Positions 52,329 through 61,049 of a stretch of 64,000 nt of DNA are shown in pieces. The notes under the pieces were generated by a model. The model was not told the DNA's origin. It was given only the letters and a program-made list of their open reading frames with translations, and made no database searches. The translations under genes were made by a program, and so were the position numbers. Positions within the stretch are counted from its first letter, which is position 1. Every line of letters begins with the position of its first letter. Origin of the DNA: Vicinamibacterales bacterium (lineage in GTDB: Bacteria; Acidobacteriota; Vicinamibacteria; Vicinamibacterales; Fen-181); contig DASXVO010000046.1 in NCBI GenBank assembly GCA_036504215.1, positions 62,001 to 126,000 on the forward strand, read 5' to 3'.

Positions 52329-52375
52329 GCCACCGAGGTCCTCCGACCTCCGCGGCCTCTGCGGGCTTGGTGGCC
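52328..52375 (+). promoter_or_regulatory. Structured intercistronic element between helicase and methyltransferase
   Basis: GGCCACC (52328-52334) pairs with GGTGGCC (52369-52375). Enclosed is a 6-bp hairpin GAGGTC-CTCC-GACCTC (52335-52350) and a possible shorter CGC/GCG stem, together resembling a three-way junction. The 3' outer arm holds GGTGG, the only Shine-Dalgarno-like sequence for the ATG at 52378, and the 5' arm begins at the helicase stop codon (52326-52328). The arrangement suggests translational coupling. Confidence 0.5.
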
Positions 52376-52377
52376 CT

Positions 52378-55300
52378 ATGCTCCCTGGCGTTTCCGGCAC
52401 GCTGGTATCGGAGTACTTCCTCGAGGAGATCCTGCCCGTGCTGTTTGCGGGCCGCCTCGGTGAGAGCACGCGTGCCCACGGCTGGCGCAGCCTCGTCCGC
52501 TGGCAACGCGACCGCGGCCGGCTGCTCGGGCCGGTCAGCAGCGCACGCGTGGTGTTCGACACGGCCGCCATACCTGTGGCCGCGACCCTTGGGTTTACCG
52601 CGGGCCCCGCAGCGCCGATTCCGCGCGCGGATCTCATCGTCGCGCCGCTGCTGGCGGATGACTCGATCCGCCTGCTGCTCGTAACAGCGGCGTGGTCACA
52701 GGACCTGGAACAGATCTGGCGCACGAGTATTCGTCATGGCCTGGCTGCCGGGACCAGGTGGTGCGTCTGCACGAACGGGCGCAGCCTGCGGCTCGTTGAC
52801 GCGCGCGCCACCCACGCGCGCCGTTTCGTGCAGTTCGACCTCGACGCTGCGATCGACGACGAGCGGAGCATGGCGGCGCTCTGGGCACTGCTTGGCGCAG
52901 ACACTTTCCTGGTCCAGGAGACCGGTGCGTCGGACCACCGCCGCATCGATGAAGCGGAGTCGTCCGGCGACATCTCCCTGATCGAACAGGTCGTTGCCGC
53001 GTCGGCCCGCCACACGGTTGGCGTCTGTCGGTCGCTGAGACGCGGGGTCCTCGAGGCGCTTGGCGAGCTGCTGTCGGACTTTGCCGGCTGCACCCGCAAC
53101 CCGCACACGACACCTGGACCCGATCTCGACGCCATTCACGAACAGGCATTGACCGTCGTCTACCGGATCCTGTTCCTCCTGTTCGCCGAATCGCGGAGCC
53201 TCGTTCCGGTGTGGCACCCGGTGTACCGCGACAGCTACTCGCTCGAGGCGGCGCGAACTCTCGCCGAGCGGCCCGGCCCCGCTCGTGGTCTGTGGGAGAC
53301 GCTGCAGGCCATTTCCCGGCTCGCGCACAACGGGTGCCGCGCTGGCGACCTGCGCGTGACACCGTTCAACGGTCGCCTGTTCGCGCCCGCGTCGACGCCG
53401 CTCGGCGAGCACGGTCGCGTGAGCGACGAGTCGGCGCGGAGGGTGGTGCTGGCGTTGTCCACGGCGCCGGGGCGATCGGGTGCGGCCCGGGCGCGCATCG
53501 TGTATCGCGACCTGGGCGTCGAACAGCTTGGTGCGGTGTACGAAAGCGTACTCGACTACCGTCCGCGCCTCGAGCCCGACACGGCTCCAGCGCCAGCGCG
53601 CGCACCGAACCGCCGACTGCGAGGTGGAGTGCGGGTGCGCCTCGAGCCGGGCGGCCGGACGCGCAAGGCCACGGGCACGTTCTACACGCCGCGATCGATT
53701 ACCAGCCACCTGGTGCGGCAGACGCTCGAGCCGCTCGTCGCGCACGCGACGACCGAAGACATCCTCCGCCTCCGGATTGTCGATCCCGCGATGGGCAGCG
53801 GCGCCTTTCTGGTTGCCGCCTGTCGGTTCCTCGCCGCCGCGTACGAGGCGGCGGTCATCGAGGGCGGCGGTTGCCAGCCGAACGATGTGTCGGACGAGGA
53901 TCGCCGTGGGTTCAGGCGCCTGATCGTGCAGCGGTGCGTGTACGGCGTGGACCGAAATCCGGTCGCCGTCCAGCTTGCGCGGCTCTCGCTGTGGTTGACG
54001 ACGCTCGCACCCGATCGGCCGCTGACGTTCCTGGATCACCACCTGCGCGTCGGTGACAGCCTCGTCGGTGCATCGCTCGACGACCTGCGGCGATGCCCGC
54101 CCGGTTGCGCCGGAAGAGCGGAGCGGTCTGGCGATGTCGGCGGCCGGCTGCCTCTGTTCGGCGACGAGCCGACGGGGCCTGACATCCGGGCGGTCTGGCC
54201 GGATCGCGACCGCGTTGCCGCGCTGCCGGACGACACGTTGGCGATCGTGCGGGAGAAGGAGAGGCTTCTCGGCGCCATGGCGGGCGAGGCCTCGCCGCTG
54301 GCGCGGTGGAGAACGCTGGCGGATCTCTGGTGCGCGTTCAGCTTCATGGATCGCCGCGTCACTGATGGCGGCCGCCTGTTCGGTGCGCTGGCGGATCAGG
54401 TCCTGCGCGGGCGCCCCTCCCTGCCGTTGGCGCTGTCCGCGTCCCGGCTCGACGAGGCGCGCGAGGCCGCGCGGCAGCGTCGATTCTTCCACTGGGTGCT
54501 CGAGTTCCCTGAGGTGTTCTTCTCCGCCGACGGGACGCCGCTGGCGCGGCCGGGGTTCGACGCAGTGATCGGCAACCCTCCTTGGGACATGGTGCGCGGC
54601 GACGACCGCGACGCGGCTGCCCGCAGGGGGGGCAAGGTGGAGAGCGGCCGGCTCCTTCGCTTTGCCCGCGACTCCGGGCTCTACCGGGCGCAGGGCGCGG
54701 GTCACGCGAATCTGTACCAGTTGTTCGTGGAACGTGCCGTCCGGCTGGCCAGGGACGCCGGACGGATTGGCCTTGTCGTGCCGTGGGGGCTGGCCGCCGA
54801 TTCCGGGTGCGCGCCCCTGCGCCGCCTGCTGCTCGATCGCTGTCGCGTCGATTCACTCATCTCCTTCGAGAATGCCAACGCGATCTTCCCGATTCATCGC
54901 AGCGTGCGTTTCCTGGTCTTCACGGCCAGCACGGGCGGACGGACCGACGCCATTCCCTGCTGGCTGGGGCAACGGGATCCGGCGGTCCTCGATGCGATTG
55001 GAGAGGGCCCGAGCGGATCCGGACCTCGGTGGCCGTTCATCGTCACCCGCGGCCTGCTGCAGCGGGTGTCAGCGGACGATCTCGCGATTCCCGACCTGCG
55101 GACGCGGCTGGATCTCGAAATCCTCGAACGCGTGGCGCACGCGTTTCCGTCCCTTGCGTCCCGTGACGGGTGGGGCGTCGAGTTCGGCCGCGAGTTGAAC
55201 GCCAGCGACGACCGCCCGCACTTCGACAGCAGCCCAGAGGGTCTTCCGGTGCTGGAGGGCAAGCATCTCCAACCGTTTCGCGTGGTCGTGCCGGCGGACG

Positions 55301-55827
55301 GCGCTCGTATCGCCGCAGCAGCCGCACATCGACTGCTCCGCCAGTCCCCCACCTTCGGCAGGCCGCGGCTGGCCTATCGTGACGTCGCGAGCGCGACGAA
55401 CAGGCTGACGCTCATCGCCGCGATCGTTCCTGGCGGGTGCGTGACGGTGCACACACTGTTCTGTGCGCGAACGCCGCTCAGCGACGAGGACCAGCAGTTC
55501 CTGTGCGGTATGTTCAACAGCCTGATGGCGAACTACCTCGTTCGGCAACGCGTCACCACGCATGTGAGCGCCGGCATCATCGCCCGGTTGCCCGTGCCTG
55601 GACCCAGCGTCGCGTCGCCCCAACGACACCGGATTGCGTCGCTCGCGGCCCGTTTGTCGACAAGCCGTGAGCCGGAAACCGACGCGGCGTACGTGCAATT
55701 GCAGGCTGAGGCGGCGGCGGTCTATCGGGTGACGGCGGCGGAACTCGAGCACATCCTCGGTACGTTTCCGCTGATCGACGCTGCCATCAGACGTCAAGTC
55801 GCCGACGCGTGGGCTGATCTCCGCTGA
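52378..55827 (+). CDS. Eco57I-like N6-adenine DNA methyltransferase (type IIG/DrmMI-like)
   Basis: A 1149-residue gamma-order adenine methyltransferase. The SAM-binding motif I is DPAMGSGAFLVAACRF (about 467-480), preceded by GTFYTPRSIT. The acidic motif VYGVDRNPVAVQLARLSLWL and the catalytic NPPW (IGNPPWDMVRGD, about 730) follow. The C-terminal third resembles a target recognition region (LEGKHLQPF, FLCGMFNSLMANYLV). Residues about 85-140 look like a PD-(D/E)xK-type fold (ADLIVAPLL, RLLLVTAAW, CVCTNGRSLRLVDA), but the E-x-K pair is replaced by T-A. It pairs with the SNF2 helicase upstream; the start codon is preceded by GGTGG within the coupling structure. Confidence 0.87.
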   Translation: MLPGVSGTLVSEYFLEEILPVLFAGRLGESTRAHGWRSLVRWQRDRGRLLGPVSSARVVFDTAAIPVAATLGFTAGPAAPIPRADLIVAPLLADDSIRLLLVTAAWSQDLEQIWRTSIRHGLAAGTRWCVCTNGRSLRLVDARATHARRFVQFDLDAAIDDERSMAALWALLGADTFLVQETGASDHRRIDEAESSGDISLIEQVVAASARHTVGVCRSLRRGVLEALGELLSDFAGCTRNPHTTPGPDLDAIHEQALTVVYRILFLLFAESRSLVPVWHPVYRDSYSLEAARTLAERPGPARGLWETLQAISRLAHNGCRAGDLRVTPFNGRLFAPASTPLGEHGRVSDESARRVVLALSTAPGRSGAARARIVYRDLGVEQLGAVYESVLDYRPRLEPDTAPAPARAPNRRLRGGVRVRLEPGGRTRKATGTFYTPRSITSHLVRQTLEPLVAHATTEDILRLRIVDPAMGSGAFLVAACRFLAAAYEAAVIEGGGCQPNDVSDEDRRGFRRLIVQRCVYGVDRNPVAVQLARLSLWLTTLAPDRPLTFLDHHLRVGDSLVGASLDDLRRCPPGCAGRAERSGDVGGRLPLFGDEPTGPDIRAVWPDRDRVAALPDDTLAIVREKERLLGAMAGEASPLARWRTLADLWCAFSFMDRRVTDGGRLFGALADQVLRGRPSLPLALSASRLDEAREAARQRRFFHWVLEFPEVFFSADGTPLARPGFDAVIGNPPWDMVRGDDRDAAARRGGKVESGRLLRFARDSGLYRAQGAGHANLYQLFVERAVRLARDAGRIGLVVPWGLAADSGCAPLRRLLLDRCRVDSLISFENANAIFPIHRSVRFLVFTASTGGRTDAIPCWLGQRDPAVLDAIGEGPSGSGPRWPFIVTRGLLQRVSADDLAIPDLRTRLDLEILERVAHAFPSLASRDGWGVEFGRELNASDDRPHFDSSPEGLPVLEGKHLQPFRVVVPADGARIAAAAAHRLLRQSPTFGRPRLAYRDVASATNRLTLIAAIVPGGCVTVHTLFCARTPLSDEDQQFLCGMFNSLMANYLVRQRVTTHVSAGIIARLPVPGPSVASPQRHRIASLAARLSTSREPETDAAYVQLQAEAAAVYRVTAAELEHILGTFPLIDAAIRRQVADAWADLR

Positions 55828-55903
55828 AGCCCGCCCCTCTTTGGCCCGGCAGCACGGCCGCGACGGCGGCGGCACCGAGGGGCGTCCTCACGGCCAGCTC
55901 GAC

Positions 55904-56248
55904 TCAGGCAAGCACGACGGCCATCAGGACCGCCAACTGGTCGCCGTCGTTGCGAACGCTGTGAGTTTCACCGTTCCCGGTCAGCATCGCATCTCCGGCT
56001 TCGAGACAGGTATCGACGCCGTTGTCCGTGGCCGTCAGCCGGCCGCTCAACAGGTAGTAGATTTCCGCATCGGGTCCGTGCGCGTGCACCCCGATCGACT
56101 GACCCTTCTCCAGGTTCAGGAGGGCGCAGAGGTTCACCTTCCCGAAGCACTCGCTCTTCTCGAGCAGGTTGATGCAGCGGATGGTGCCGTCACCGCCGCG
56201 GATCTGGTCTCGCATCTCGATGCGCATGTCCTGTTGTCTCTTGATCAT
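55904..56248 (-). CDS. Small cupin-domain protein
   Basis: A 114-residue single-domain cupin. Motif 1 is IGVHAHGPDAEIYYLLSG, with two His and a Glu for metal, and motif 2 is GETHSVRNDGD with the third His. GGGGAG lies just before the ATG at 56248. A role as a sugar-nucleotide or small-molecule binding protein is possible, but nothing around it decides. It begins a minus-strand run but is separated from DUF1634 by 116 bp. Confidence 0.85.
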   Translation of the reverse strand: MIKRQQDMRIEMRDQIRGGDGTIRCINLLEKSECFGKVNLCALLNLEKGQSIGVHAHGPDAEIYYLLSGRLTATDNGVDTCLEAGDAMLTGNGETHSVRNDGDQLAVLMAVVLA

Positions 56249-56364
56249 GTCACTCCCCTTCTCTGTCGCGTCCCGGCAGGTTGGCCGATCCGAGGGCGCC
56301 ATTGTAGGCGACACACCGCGGATCGGAGGAGCGTGGCCTGTGTTTCGGCGGCTGCCGTATACCC

Positions 56365-56661
56365 TTACAGTAGCGCCACGACCAGGCTGCCGAGCAGGAT
56401 GGCCAACACCGTCGTGGTGAGAGCGAAGAACGGCCAGTCGCGTTCCAGGACGTATTCGGCGACCGAGATCACCACGCGCCCAACCGGCGTGGCCATCAGG
56501 ACCAGCAAGCCCGCCGTGGTCAGGAGGCCGGCCAGGCGGGCATTCCCGCCAGCCAGTTGAAGCACGAGGCCGACCGCAAGCAGCGTGGTGCTGGTCGTCA
56601 CGCCAATCCGCAGCACACGGCCCAACCACCGTTCGAGTCGTCCGACGTCTGGAGCGATCAT
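56365..56661 (-). CDS. DUF1634-family membrane protein
   Basis: A 98-residue protein with three predicted helices (GVTTSTTLLAVGLVLQLAG, LAGLLTTAGLLVLMATPVG and FFALTTTVLAILLGSLVVAL). DUF1634 proteins are commonly encoded next to TSUP permeases, and here the start overlaps the TSUP stop by one base (TGATG). It is likely an accessory subunit of that transporter. Confidence 0.85.
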   Translation of the reverse strand: MIAPDVGRLERWLGRVLRIGVTTSTTLLAVGLVLQLAGGNARLAGLLTTAGLLVLMATPVGRVVISVAEYVLERDWPFFALTTTVLAILLGSLVVALL

Positions 56662-57491
56662 CACGACTTCACCAGCATGAGCATCGAGACAGCCACGAGG
56701 ACGGCCGCCAGCAGGATCTTCAGCCATTTGGCGCGAGCCCTGGCGCCGACCGCGAAGCCAGCCCGGGATCCGACCATGACGCCGAGCACCGTGGCCGCCG
56801 CCATCCACGCGACGACCTCACCGCGGCCGTAGTAGATCACCGCGCCAGCGGTGGCCGTCACGCCAATCATGAACGCGCTCGTGGCCGCCGCGGCCCTCAT
56901 CGGCACTCCGCACCAGATGTTCAGCGCCGGGACCTTGAGGATGCCGCCGCCCAACCCGAGGAGCGACGAGACGCTCCCGGCCACGAACGACACGACCATC
57001 GCCAGCGGCACCCGCCTGACCTGGTACGAGACCACTGCGCCGCTCTCGGCTTCGTAGTACCGCCCGCCGAGCCGGCCGGGATCCGCCGCAGGGTCGAGAA
57101 TCACGTTTCGTCGCTCGAGCCGCGTCAGCATGGCGACCGCAGAGAGCATGGCGACGATCCCGAACAGGCGTTCGAGCGTCGGTGTCGAGAGCGAGGCTGC
57201 GGTGATGCCGCCGGCGAGACCGCCAGCGGTGGTCGCCACCTCGAGCAGCATGCCGAGCCGGAGATTCACCAGGGAGCGGCCCAGCCGGCCGGAGGTGACC
57301 ACGCTCGAGGTCGCGATGACGGTGGTCAGGCTGATGCCGACCGCCAGCCGCATGGGCAGATGGAGCACCAACACCAGGAACGGGACGAGAAAGACGCCAC
57401 CGCCAAGACCGAGGAGTGCGCCGAGCACGCCCGCACCGCCGCCTGCCAGGAAGAGTACGGTCACGAGGAATGGCGAGATGTCCGGCATCAC
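56661..57491 (-). CDS. TSUP-family permease (TauE/SafE-like)
   Basis: A 276-residue membrane protein with about eight helices in two repeats. The Gly-rich signatures GVLGALLGLGGGVFLVPFL and SVSSLLGLGGGILKVPALN, one per repeat, are characteristic of the sulfite/organosulfonate exporter family. The start is either GTG at 57491 (overlapping the panE stop as GTGA) or ATG at 57488. The substrate is probably a small sulfur- or carboxyl-containing anion. Confidence 0.92.
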   Translation of the reverse strand: MMPDISPFLVTVLFLAGGGAGVLGALLGLGGGVFLVPFLVLVLHLPMRLAVGISLTTVIATSSVVTSGRLGRSLVNLRLGMLLEVATTAGGLAGGITAASLSTPTLERLFGIVAMLSAVAMLTRLERRNVILDPAADPGRLGGRYYEAESGAVVSYQVRRVPLAMVVSFVAGSVSSLLGLGGGILKVPALNIWCGVPMRAAAATSAFMIGVTATAGAVIYYGRGEVVAWMAAATVLGVMVGSRAGFAVGARARAKWLKILLAAVLVAVSMLMLVKS

Positions 57492-58414
57492 TGCGGGGTG
57501 CCGAACTCGAAGGGCTTCAGCACGCCGTACAGCGTCGCCATCACCGGCGTATCGATCGCCGCGGCGCGGCCGCGCCGGATCACGGTTCCGACCAGCGCCT
57601 GGAGCTCCAGCGGTCTGCCCGAGACGAGATCGACCATCATCGACGACCGCATGGTCGCCGGGCTGTTGTCCATGTACCGCATCTTCTGTTCCCGGACGTC
57701 GTCGGCCACCGCGACGCCGGCGTGGCGCGCAAGCTGCTCGACCTCGCCCATCGCGCGGTGGAACGCGTCACGGAACGCCGGCTGTGCCCAGGCGGGACCA
57801 ACCGCCAGCCGGGCCGCAGCCGTCAGCGCCGCGACTGGGGCGAGGAAGATGAACTTCTCCCAGATGGGGATGCGGCTGTCGGCGGCGGCTTCCGACTGGA
57901 TGTCCGCTCCGGCCAGCACCTCGTGGACGCGCGAGACCCTTTCGCTGATCACCCGATCGCCGGCTGCTTCGCCAAACACGATCCGACGAACCGTGCCGAC
58001 GTGTTCGATCTCGCCTGGCGCGGTCAGCGTGGCGCCGATGTACGTGGCGCCGGCGAGAACGTGCCCCGCGCCCACGACCGCCGCGACCTCGTCGGCGCTG
58101 TCCACGCCGTTCTGCAGCGTCAGCACGGCCGTGTCCGGACCGACGAGGGGTGGCAGCAACAGGAGCGCCTCGCGGTTCGAATACGTCTTCACGGCGAGGA
58201 TCACGAGATCGACCGCGCCGACCAGGGCCGCGTCGGCTTCGGCCCGGGCCGCGACCACGAAGTCACCGAGCTGGCTTCGAACGCGCACGCCTCGCTCACG
58301 AACAGCCCGGAGGTTTGTTCCACGCGCGATGAACACGACCTCGTGCCCCGCCTGCGCGAGCCGCCCGCCGTAGTAGCCCCCGACCGCACCTGCGCCGACA
58401 ACCGCAATTCGCAT
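57488..58414 (-). CDS. panE: 2-dehydropantoate 2-reductase
   Basis: A 308-residue NADPH enzyme of the ketopantoate reductase family. It opens with the Rossmann motif IAVVGAGAVGGYYGGRLA and carries the conserved Lys in WEKFIFLAPVAALTA and the C-terminal SSMMVDLVSGRPLELQAL segment with the substrate-binding Ser. The expected reaction is ketopantoate to pantoate for coenzyme A, although the family includes other 2-keto acid reductases and no other pan gene is present. It lies 9 bp after the AspA/AstE-like gene and overlaps the TSUP gene. Confidence 0.88.
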   Translation of the reverse strand: MRIAVVGAGAVGGYYGGRLAQAGHEVVFIARGTNLRAVRERGVRVRSQLGDFVVAARAEADAALVGAVDLVILAVKTYSNREALLLLPPLVGPDTAVLTLQNGVDSADEVAAVVGAGHVLAGATYIGATLTAPGEIEHVGTVRRIVFGEAAGDRVISERVSRVHEVLAGADIQSEAAADSRIPIWEKFIFLAPVAALTAAARLAVGPAWAQPAFRDAFHRAMGEVEQLARHAGVAVADDVREQKMRYMDNSPATMRSSMMVDLVSGRPLELQALVGTVIRRGRAAAIDTPVMATLYGVLKPFEFGTPQ

Positions 58415-58423
58415 GGGGTTCAG

Positions 58424-59497
58424 CTAATCCTTCTTCACAACGCCGATGTTCGCCACCGTCTCGCCCTTCGTCATGGACGGCACCGCCCGGAGGTAGAGCA
58501 CGACGCCCGATTCAGGAGCGCGAGCCTCGAACACGGTCTTCCCGACGTAATCCGTCACGTAACCTACGAGCCTGCCCTTCTGCACGTAGGTTCCGCGCTT
58601 GACCAGCGGATAGAATACGCCCGTCTGCTCGCTGGTGATGCCGGCGATTCGCTCGATCCAGACCGGATTGTCGATGATCGTCGGCACGCCCGGCAGCATC
58701 TTCAGGTATCGCATCACGCTCAGGCACCCGTTGATGAGCGCATTCACATCGTCGGTCTCCACGGTGCCTGCGTGCCCCGCCTCGGCCGTCAGTGACGGCT
58801 TGCCGCGCGTGCTCGCCGTGTTCTCGAGGTAGCGCGACTGCGCCGGATCCTTCGGGCGGTCGGCGGAGATGATGATCGTGTCGAGTCCGAAGGCGAGCGC
58901 CATCTCGCGTGCGATCTGATCCTGTTTCTGGTTGCCGGTGACCGTCCAGTAACTGTAGGGTCTGAGGCTCTCGTCGAGATCCCCTCCGTGCAGATCGATC
59001 AGATGGTCGCTCGGTTCGACCACCTGTTTCGTGATCAGGTAGGCTGCGCGTTCGGTTTGCGACCCGTTCGGATTCCCCGGGTAGAACCGGTTCATGCTCT
59101 TGCCGTCCACCGGATTGACGTGCGCGATCTTCTGCTCGAACGACGCCAGGTTCACGAGCGGCACGACGATGACCGTACCGGCGATCTGGGCGGGCTCGAG
59201 AAGCGCAATCATCTTCTCGAGCGCGATGATCGACGAATACTCCGTGCCGTGAGCGCCGGCCACCAGCGCCAGGACGGGACCGGGCCGCGCACCGTTGACC
59301 ACGGCCACCGGGATGTTCGTGGCGGCGTCGCTCCCGGCGGGCACCGCAATGATGCCCGTGACCTTCTGGCCGCGCGCCGCCGGGGCCGTCCCGCCGGGGA
59401 CGGTCGGCCTCGGGTCGGCCGTCTGCGCCGCGGCAGCGGCGGTGACAACCCCGATCACGGTGAGTAGCAGAATTGCGCGAACGAGCATGGTCTTCAT
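58424..59497 (-). CDS. Exported succinylglutamate desuccinylase/aspartoacylase-family protein
   Basis: A 357-residue M14-related zinc amidohydrolase with a signal peptide (AILLLTVIGVVTAAAAA). The zinc ligands are in GAHGTEYSS (H-x2-E) and LIDLHGGDLDE (third His), and the Arg/Asn in MNRFYPGNP fits the substrate-binding loop. Export is unusual for AstE/AspA, suggesting action on an N-acyl amino acid or peptide outside the cytoplasm. It heads the AspA-panE-TSUP-DUF1634 operon. A 181-bp divergent gap separates it from gabT. Confidence 0.88.
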   Translation of the reverse strand: MKTMLVRAILLLTVIGVVTAAAAAQTADPRPTVPGGTAPAARGQKVTGIIAVPAGSDAATNIPVAVVNGARPGPVLALVAGAHGTEYSSIIALEKMIALLEPAQIAGTVIVVPLVNLASFEQKIAHVNPVDGKSMNRFYPGNPNGSQTERAAYLITKQVVEPSDHLIDLHGGDLDESLRPYSYWTVTGNQKQDQIAREMALAFGLDTIIISADRPKDPAQSRYLENTASTRGKPSLTAEAGHAGTVETDDVNALINGCLSVMRYLKMLPGVPTIIDNPVWIERIAGITSEQTGVFYPLVKRGTYVQKGRLVGYVTDYVGKTVFEARAPESGVVLYLRAVPSMTKGETVANIGVVKKD

Positions 59498-59678
59498 GGT
59501 GAACTCCGATCATCATCGCGATCCAGGTGGCGTGCGCCAGCAGGTCGCGAGGCTTGCGCCACAACGCCGGGAGGCTCCGGCGCAGGGCAGTATCGGTCGC
59601 GCGGGGCGGGAAAGCAATGGCATGGTCCGTTCGAGGTAGAATCGCGCGGATCCACTCACGCGCAGGAAGCAGCCACTG

Positions 59679-61013
59679 ATGAGCGCAATCCGGCAGGTCA
59701 CGAAGATTCCAGGGCCGAACTCCGAGGCCGTCATGGCCCGTCGTGAGGCGGCCGTGCCGCGTGGCCTCTATCACGCGACGCCGATCGTGGCCGCAAGGGC
59801 CGAAGGTGCGATTGTCGAGGACCTGGACGGCAACCGTTATATTGATCTTGCGGGCGGCATCGGCACGCTGAACGTCGGGCACTCGGCGCCCGCCGTGGCC
59901 GCCGCCGTGCGGGCCCAACTCGAGCGCTTCACGCACACCTGCTTCTCCGTCGCACCCTACGAGAACTACATCGCGCTGGCCGAGCGGCTCATCCGGCTGA
60001 CCCCGGGATCGTTTGCGAAGAAGGCGATGTTTCTGAACACCGGCGCCGAGGTGGTCGAGAACGCGGTGAAGATCGCGAGACACGCGACGGGACGCCCGGG
60101 CGTGCTGGTATTCGAGGATGCCTTCCACGGCAGGTCGCTGCTCACCCTCTCGATGACGAGCAAGGTCCATCCCTACAAGGCCGGATTCGGCCCGTTCCCC
60201 GGCGAGGTCCACCGTGTGCCATACGCGTACTGCTATCGCTGCGCGTACAAGCGGACACCGGAAGAGTGCGCGACCGCCTGTGTCGATGCGATCGCGGATC
60301 ACTTCAAGCGGTACTTCGATCCCGCGTCGATTGCCGCGGTCGTCGTCGAGCCCGTCCTCGGCGAGGGCGGCTTCGTGGTGCCGCCGCGCGACTTCCTGCC
60401 CCGCCTCGCCTCGCTCTGCCGCAGCCACGGTATCGTCGTCGTGGCCGACGAGGTGCAGTCGGGCTTCGGGCGTACAGGACGGATGTTCGCCTGCGAGCAC
60501 TCGGGGTTCGAGCCCGACATCCTGGTCATGGCGAAGTCCCTGGCGGGCGGCCTTCCGCTCGGAGCCGTCGTTGGCCGCGCGGACCTGATGGACTCACCCG
60601 AGGTCGGCGGCCTTGGCGGGACCTTCGCCGGGAATCCGCTGGCCGTCGCCGCCGCGCACGCCGTGCTGGATCTGTTCGAGGACGGCTCGATGCTGGCCCG
60701 TGCCGAGGCAATCGGCGCGCGGATGGAAGACCGGGCGAGGACCTGGCTGCAACGGTTCCCTGTCGTTGGCGACGTGCGGCGGCTTGGGGCCATGGTGGGA
60801 ATCGAACTGGTCGCTGACCGCGCGACGAGGGCGCCAGCCAAGGACGCGACGTCCGCGGTCGCCAGGCTCGCGTGGCAGCGTGGCGTGCTGTTGATTACCG
60901 CGGGCACCTACGGGAATGTCCTCAGGAGCCTCGTGCCGCTGGTGATCTCAGACGCCGAACTCGACGAGGCCCTCGACGTCCTCGAGAGCTGCCTGGCCGA
61001 CGTGCGGGCCTGA
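59679..61013 (+). CDS. gabT: 4-aminobutyrate/omega-amino acid aminotransferase
   Basis: A 444-residue class III PLP aminotransferase. It has the NTGAEVVENAVKIAR motif, the long AFHGRSLLTLSMTSK segment, the PLP Asp in VVADEVQSGFGRTG and the Schiff-base Lys in MAKSLAGGLPLG. Closest to GabT/PuuE, transferring the amino group of 4-aminobutyrate to 2-oxoglutarate; related ornithine or beta-alanine specificity cannot be excluded. AGGAAG lies about 9 nt before the ATG, and TAGAAT (59637-59642) is a probable -10 box. The aldehyde dehydrogenase downstream suggests a GABA-shunt operon. Confidence 0.9.
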   Translation: MSAIRQVTKIPGPNSEAVMARREAAVPRGLYHATPIVAARAEGAIVEDLDGNRYIDLAGGIGTLNVGHSAPAVAAAVRAQLERFTHTCFSVAPYENYIALAERLIRLTPGSFAKKAMFLNTGAEVVENAVKIARHATGRPGVLVFEDAFHGRSLLTLSMTSKVHPYKAGFGPFPGEVHRVPYAYCYRCAYKRTPEECATACVDAIADHFKRYFDPASIAAVVVEPVLGEGGFVVPPRDFLPRLASLCRSHGIVVVADEVQSGFGRTGRMFACEHSGFEPDILVMAKSLAGGLPLGAVVGRADLMDSPEVGGLGGTFAGNPLAVAAAHAVLDLFEDGSMLARAEAIGARMEDRARTWLQRFPVVGDVRRLGAMVGIELVADRATRAPAKDATSAVARLAWQRGVLLITAGTYGNVLRSLVPLVISDAELDEALDVLESCLADVRA

Positions 61014-61049
61014 ACGGCGAATGCCGTTCTTCTACTGAGAGGCGTGGTC

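Noticed and set aside
49785-58414. Complete DISARM locus
   Set aside because: No DUF1998 helicase, DrmB-like or PLD-nuclease gene lies within 8 kb on either side of the helicase-methyltransferase pair.
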